Positions 42,198-45,076 of a stretch of DNA of 45,076 nucleotides are shown here, one piece after another; within the stretch, counting starts at the first letter, position 1, and each line of letters starts with the position of its first letter. Location: positions 1-45,076 of the forward strand of contig PBCP01000071.1 in the NCBI GenBank assembly GCA_002717145.1, in the 5' to 3' direction. This DNA is from Planctomycetaceae bacterium (lineage in GTDB: Bacteria > Planctomycetota > Planctomycetia > Pirellulales > Pirellulaceae). A model generated the notes under the pieces. It did not search any database. It was not told where the DNA came from and saw only the letters and a program-made list of their open reading frames with translations. The translations under genes and the position numbers were made by a program.

Positions 42198-43697
42198 ATG
42201 ACACCCGTGAAGAGAACAGTCTTACTTATTTGTTGTTTGGCGGTGATGCTAACGGTCTTACCGTTGTCGGCCGCTCCCCGAATTACAATTCAGATTCCCG
42301 AAGGTGCACTTAAGGGGAAAGCGTCTGGCAGGATGTATCTGTTTACTTCCCGAACTGGTAACCGTCCTCCCTATACCGGTCCCAATTGGTTTTCTCCGGA
42401 ACCATTTTACGGAGTGGATATCACTGTGGAGTCCGGCGATACAGTGGAATTGGATGAGAAGACCGAAGGTTTTCCGAATGTTCTGGGTGAGCTTGCAGAG
42501 GGGAAGTATTTTTTGCAGGTCTTGTTTGACTTTGATGTTTATCATTCTGACCATGCGAAAGGTGCTGGTAATATCTACAGTCCGGTACAGGAAGTGGAGT
42601 GGACCGGCGACAATCGGTTGAAATTTGAATTGAGTGAAGTGATTGGTGAGCTTCCGTTTGAGGAAACGCGATTCCGCAGACAAATCCGACTCTATAGTCC
42701 AAGGCTGTCTCTCTTTTACGGACGTGAGATCATTCAGAAAGCGACTGTGGTTCTGCCATCGTCTTATTACGAATCAGAAAAAGCTCGCTTTCCGGTAATC
42801 TATACAGTTTCCGGATTCGGAGGGACCCATGAAACGATGGGGCGTAGTCTGTCTCAGGGGGGGAGCAAACCAATTAAGGGTGAAGTTGAGTTTATCCGAA
42901 TCTATCTGGATGGTCAGTGTAAATGGGGGCATCATGTTTATGCAGATAGTGCTAAAAACGGTCCTCGTGGTGCAGCGTTGATTCATGAACTGATTCCCGA
43001 AATCGATCGTCGATACCGTACTGTAGAAGCGTCGACAGCACGCTTTGTAACAGGGCATAGTTCCGGGGGGTGGAGTAGTCTTTGGCTGCAGGTGAATTAT
43101 CCGGAGGTTTTTGGTGGAGTATGGAGCACGGCTCCGGACCCGGTAGATTTTCGAGATTATCAGGAAGTCAATCTGTATGCGGGAAATCCCTTAAGCCTAT
43201 ATACGAATCCGAAAGGTAACAGACGTCCACTGGCTCGACGAAACGGGGAAGTCCTGATTTGGTATGAGGACTTCGGACGGATGGATGATGGTATTGGTCG
43301 GGGCGGTCAGTTAAAGTCGTTTGAGGCTGTCTTTAGTCCGCTGGATCGTCAGGGTAAACCGCTCTTAATGTGGACACGTGACAAGGGGAAAGTGATTCCA
43401 TCAACCGTAAAGTATTGGGTGGAATATGACATAAATAAACTCATTGAACGTCGGTGGGAAGCCGGGCTTAAAGAAAAGCTTGCGGGTAAAATAAATGTAT
43501 TCATGGGGACCGTCGATACATTTTATTTGGAAGGTGCCTGTGAATACCTGAAGATGACGATGGAAGCACTGGATAGTGATGCTGTGATCGAATTGCATCC
43601 GGGTAAGGATCACTTCAATCTAACGACACCTGATTTGATGCAACGTATTCGTAGAGAAATGTCGGCGTCTTATCTGAAGTATCACCGAGTTGAGTAA
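42198..43697 (+). CDS. Exported alpha/beta-hydrolase esterase (esterase D-like)
   Basis: A 499-residue protein with a signal peptide (residues 1-26, ending LSAA). Residues about 27-165 form a beta domain, and a putative esterase domain follows from about 170. The nucleophile S288 lies in TGHSSGGWSS, and the C-terminal H472 in HPGKDHFNL completes the catalytic pair with an unassigned acid. FPVIYTVSGFGG (about 196-207) is the usual oxyanion-hole strand. The family includes S-formylglutathione hydrolase, feruloyl and acetyl esterases, and enterochelin esterase; the exported form suggests polysaccharide or siderophore esters. It lies 91 nt after the peptidase and only 6 nt before the enolase-superfamily gene. 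No clear ribosome site is seen. Confidence 0.85.
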   Translation: MTPVKRTVLLICCLAVMLTVLPLSAAPRITIQIPEGALKGKASGRMYLFTSRTGNRPPYTGPNWFSPEPFYGVDITVESGDTVELDEKTEGFPNVLGELAEGKYFLQVLFDFDVYHSDHAKGAGNIYSPVQEVEWTGDNRLKFELSEVIGELPFEETRFRRQIRLYSPRLSLFYGREIIQKATVVLPSSYYESEKARFPVIYTVSGFGGTHETMGRSLSQGGSKPIKGEVEFIRIYLDGQCKWGHHVYADSAKNGPRGAALIHELIPEIDRRYRTVEASTARFVTGHSSGGWSSLWLQVNYPEVFGGVWSTAPDPVDFRDYQEVNLYAGNPLSLYTNPKGNRRPLARRNGEVLIWYEDFGRMDDGIGRGGQLKSFEAVFSPLDRQGKPLLMWTRDKGKVIPSTVKYWVEYDINKLIERRWEAGLKEKLAGKINVFMGTVDTFYLEGACEYLKMTMEALDSDAVIELHPGKDHFNLTTPDLMQRIRREMSASYLKYHRVE

Positions 43698-43703
43698 GAA
43701 AAC

Positions 43704-44822
43704 ATGAAGATTACGTCAATTGAATGCCATAAGTTGTTGGGAGCTACTGTAGACGGTGGTTGGCCTGAAGGTCATGAACCGGAAGATGACTTGCACACCC
43801 TTGTTGAAGTGCATACGGACGAGGGGGTTTCCGGGATTGGAAGTGTCTTCACAGGCTCAGCATTAACTCAGGCAGGAGTTGATTTTCTAAAGCCGTTTTG
43901 GCTTGGGGCTCCGGCTGATGAACCCGAACGCGTGAGTGAATTGCTGCGTCAGAGCAGTTTTTGGCAGGGGCGTGGCGGAACAGTGGAGCACGTGATTTCA
44001 GGAATAGATATCGCGCTTTGGGATTTGTTTGGTAAGATTTGTCAACAACCCATTAAGAAACTGTTTGGTGGCGTATATCGTGACAGGATTAAGCCTTATG
44101 GATCCATTCTCTTTGATCAGCCGGATGTGCTGGCTCAACGTTTGAAGGAAACGGTTGCACGAGGGTTTAAAGCCATCAAGCTTGGTTGGCGTCCATTTGG
44201 TCGGGTAAGCAGTGCATTCGATGAAGAGCTTGTACGTACTGCTCGGGAAACCGTTGGTCCTGATATCACGTTGTTGGTAGATGCCGGAGGGAGTGAACAA
44301 TTCTGGCCTCATGATTACAAATGGGCTATCAATACAGCACATATGCTGGCCGAATATGGGGTTGAATGGTTTGAAGAGCCGCTGCCGCCCGACGACATTG
44401 AAGGCTATATTAAGTTACGCGAGCATTCTCCTGTTCCGGTTGCCGGATGTGAAGTGCTGACTCGGAGGCAGGCTTTTGTTCCCTGGGTTGAACGTCATGC
44501 GGTTGACTTTATTCAGCCTGATGCGACTAAGTGCGGAGGTCTGACGGAGGCTCGACGCATCGCCTGGCACGCCTACGATCATAACGTCCGTTTTGTCAGT
44601 CATGGTTGGAATACGGCAGTCGGATTAGCGGCAGACCTACAATTAGCCGCTTCATTACCCGTGGCCTGGTATGTTGAGTATCTAACGCCGGCTGCCTACA
44701 TCGAAGATCTTGTGGTTCATAAGTTTACGCTGGATGACGAAGGGTTACTGGCAATTCCTGATGGCCCAGGGCTGGGGATCGAAATTGATCGTGATGCGTT
44801 GGCGCGATTCAGAGGAGATTAG
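43704..44822 (+). CDS. Enolase-superfamily enzyme, mandelate racemase / sugar-acid dehydratase-like
   Basis: A 372-residue cytoplasmic protein of normal family length with the two-domain plan (capping domain, then barrel). The metal ligands are D193 in LLVDAGG, E224/E225 in WFEEPL and E250 in GCEVLTR; H300 in SHGWNT is the general base of the mandelate racemase subgroup. The KxK motif is reduced: K159 in AIKLGW is followed two places later by Gly161 in place of the second lysine. A histidine-dependent dehydratase or racemase of a hydroxy-acid or sugar acid is the likely role. It follows the exported esterase by 6 nt, suggesting intracellular processing of a product made outside. Confidence 0.88.
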   Translation: MKITSIECHKLLGATVDGGWPEGHEPEDDLHTLVEVHTDEGVSGIGSVFTGSALTQAGVDFLKPFWLGAPADEPERVSELLRQSSFWQGRGGTVEHVISGIDIALWDLFGKICQQPIKKLFGGVYRDRIKPYGSILFDQPDVLAQRLKETVARGFKAIKLGWRPFGRVSSAFDEELVRTARETVGPDITLLVDAGGSEQFWPHDYKWAINTAHMLAEYGVEWFEEPLPPDDIEGYIKLREHSPVPVAGCEVLTRRQAFVPWVERHAVDFIQPDATKCGGLTEARRIAWHAYDHNVRFVSHGWNTAVGLAADLQLAASLPVAWYVEYLTPAAYIEDLVVHKFTLDDEGLLAIPDGPGLGIEIDRDALARFRGD

Positions 44823-44860
44823 AATGTGGTGCACGGTTTTCTGATTTCTCTTCTTCACAT

Positions 44861-44890
44861 TTGACGGGAATGTTTCAAAATAAGTAGTGA
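44861..44890 (+). promoter_or_regulatory. Candidate promoter for the RNase P RNA gene
   Basis: TTGACG at 44861-44866 matches five of six -35 consensus bases and lies in the 73-nt gap before the RNA gene. The expected -10 place, 17-18 nt later, is TAGTGA, a poor match. The position fits a transcript starting near 44896. Confidence 0.3.
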
Positions 44891-44895
44891 GGATT

Positions 44896-45076
44896 GAAGG
44901 TGGACTGGATGGTCGCTGGTTCGCTTGTCGAACGAGAGGAAAGTCCGGGCTTCGCAGAGCACAATGGTCGGTAACGCCGACCGACCGTAAGGTTAGGGAT
45001 AGTGCAACAGAAAGTAGACCGCCCGCTACGCGGGTAAGGGTGAAACGGTGAGGTAAGAGCTCACCAGCATATCAGG
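44896..45076 (+). ncRNA. rnpB: RNase P RNA, 5' part (truncated by window end)
   Basis: The bacterial RNase P RNA signature GAGGAAAGTCCGGGC is at 44936-44950. It is followed in the right order by CAGAGCACAATGG, the ACAGAAAG element before GACCGCC, and GGTAAGGGTGAAACGGTGA with GGTAAGAGCTCACC. These match the conserved core of the A-type RNA. The RNA is the catalytic subunit that trims tRNA 5' ends. The 5' end is approximate, and the 3' half lies beyond the window. Confidence 0.95.

Noticed and set aside
1..45076. Search for CRISPR arrays, tRNA genes, insertion sequences and integrase or phage genes
   Set aside because: No regularly spaced repeats, cloverleaf sequences with a T-loop, or transposase/integrase motifs were seen.

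Overview
The window looks like a chromosomal segment of a planctomycete. The marker is the adjacent pair at 18613-22946: a cytochrome-like DUF1549/DUF1553 protein (two CxxCH motifs) followed by a twin-arginine DUF1501 protein, a combination greatly expanded in Planctomycetota. Weak or absent Shine-Dalgarno sites at many starts, several TTG/GTG starts, and very large exported proteins with no recognisable domains fit the same group. I cannot name a genus. I found no tRNA, CRISPR array, transposase, prophage gene or origin.

Left part (1-11626): the last 26 codons of a secretin-like gene and its terminator; a class IV aminotransferase; a tiny lipoprotein; a DUF423 membrane protein; an exported HEAT-type protein; two tandem transglutaminase-fold proteins, of which the first has lost the catalytic cysteine; an isolated GspF-like protein; then tyrA, purL and purQ. 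PurL carries two PurS-like domains fused to its N-terminus, so PurS function appears to be supplied in cis.

Middle part (11644-25527): a DCC thiol-disulfide oxidoreductase coupled to an acidic membrane protein; a PAS-GAF-receiver signalling protein without a kinase ATPase domain, behind a 350-nt leader with two hairpins; a membrane metallophosphoesterase; an O-methyltransferase-like protein; a GntP-type permease; the DUF1549/DUF1553 and DUF1501 pair; a sodium:solute symporter overlapping a 50-residue one-helix protein that looks like a symporter accessory subunit; and an SGNH hydrolase. The two permeases, the exported pair and the hydrolase suggest uptake and breakdown of organic acids or polysaccharide-derived compounds.

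Right part (25758-44822) is the most unusual. A 1245-residue exported protein overlaps by ATGA a 2669-residue exported protein. The latter reads as two fused copies of the same architecture, with an internal signal-peptide-like segment at the join. All three modules share an N-terminal VP-[YF]-rich motif, a recurring beta-type motif with an LP/VP core, and C-terminal membrane helices. Downstream on the same strand, mostly with overlapping or tight junctions, are a membrane-anchored seven-bladed FG-GAP propeller, a TPR protein, a gingipain-type (C25, caspase-fold) peptidase with both catalytic residues, an exported esterase and an enolase-superfamily enzyme. I propose this as a candidate undescribed envelope system; its function is unknown. 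The window ends inside the RNase P RNA gene.
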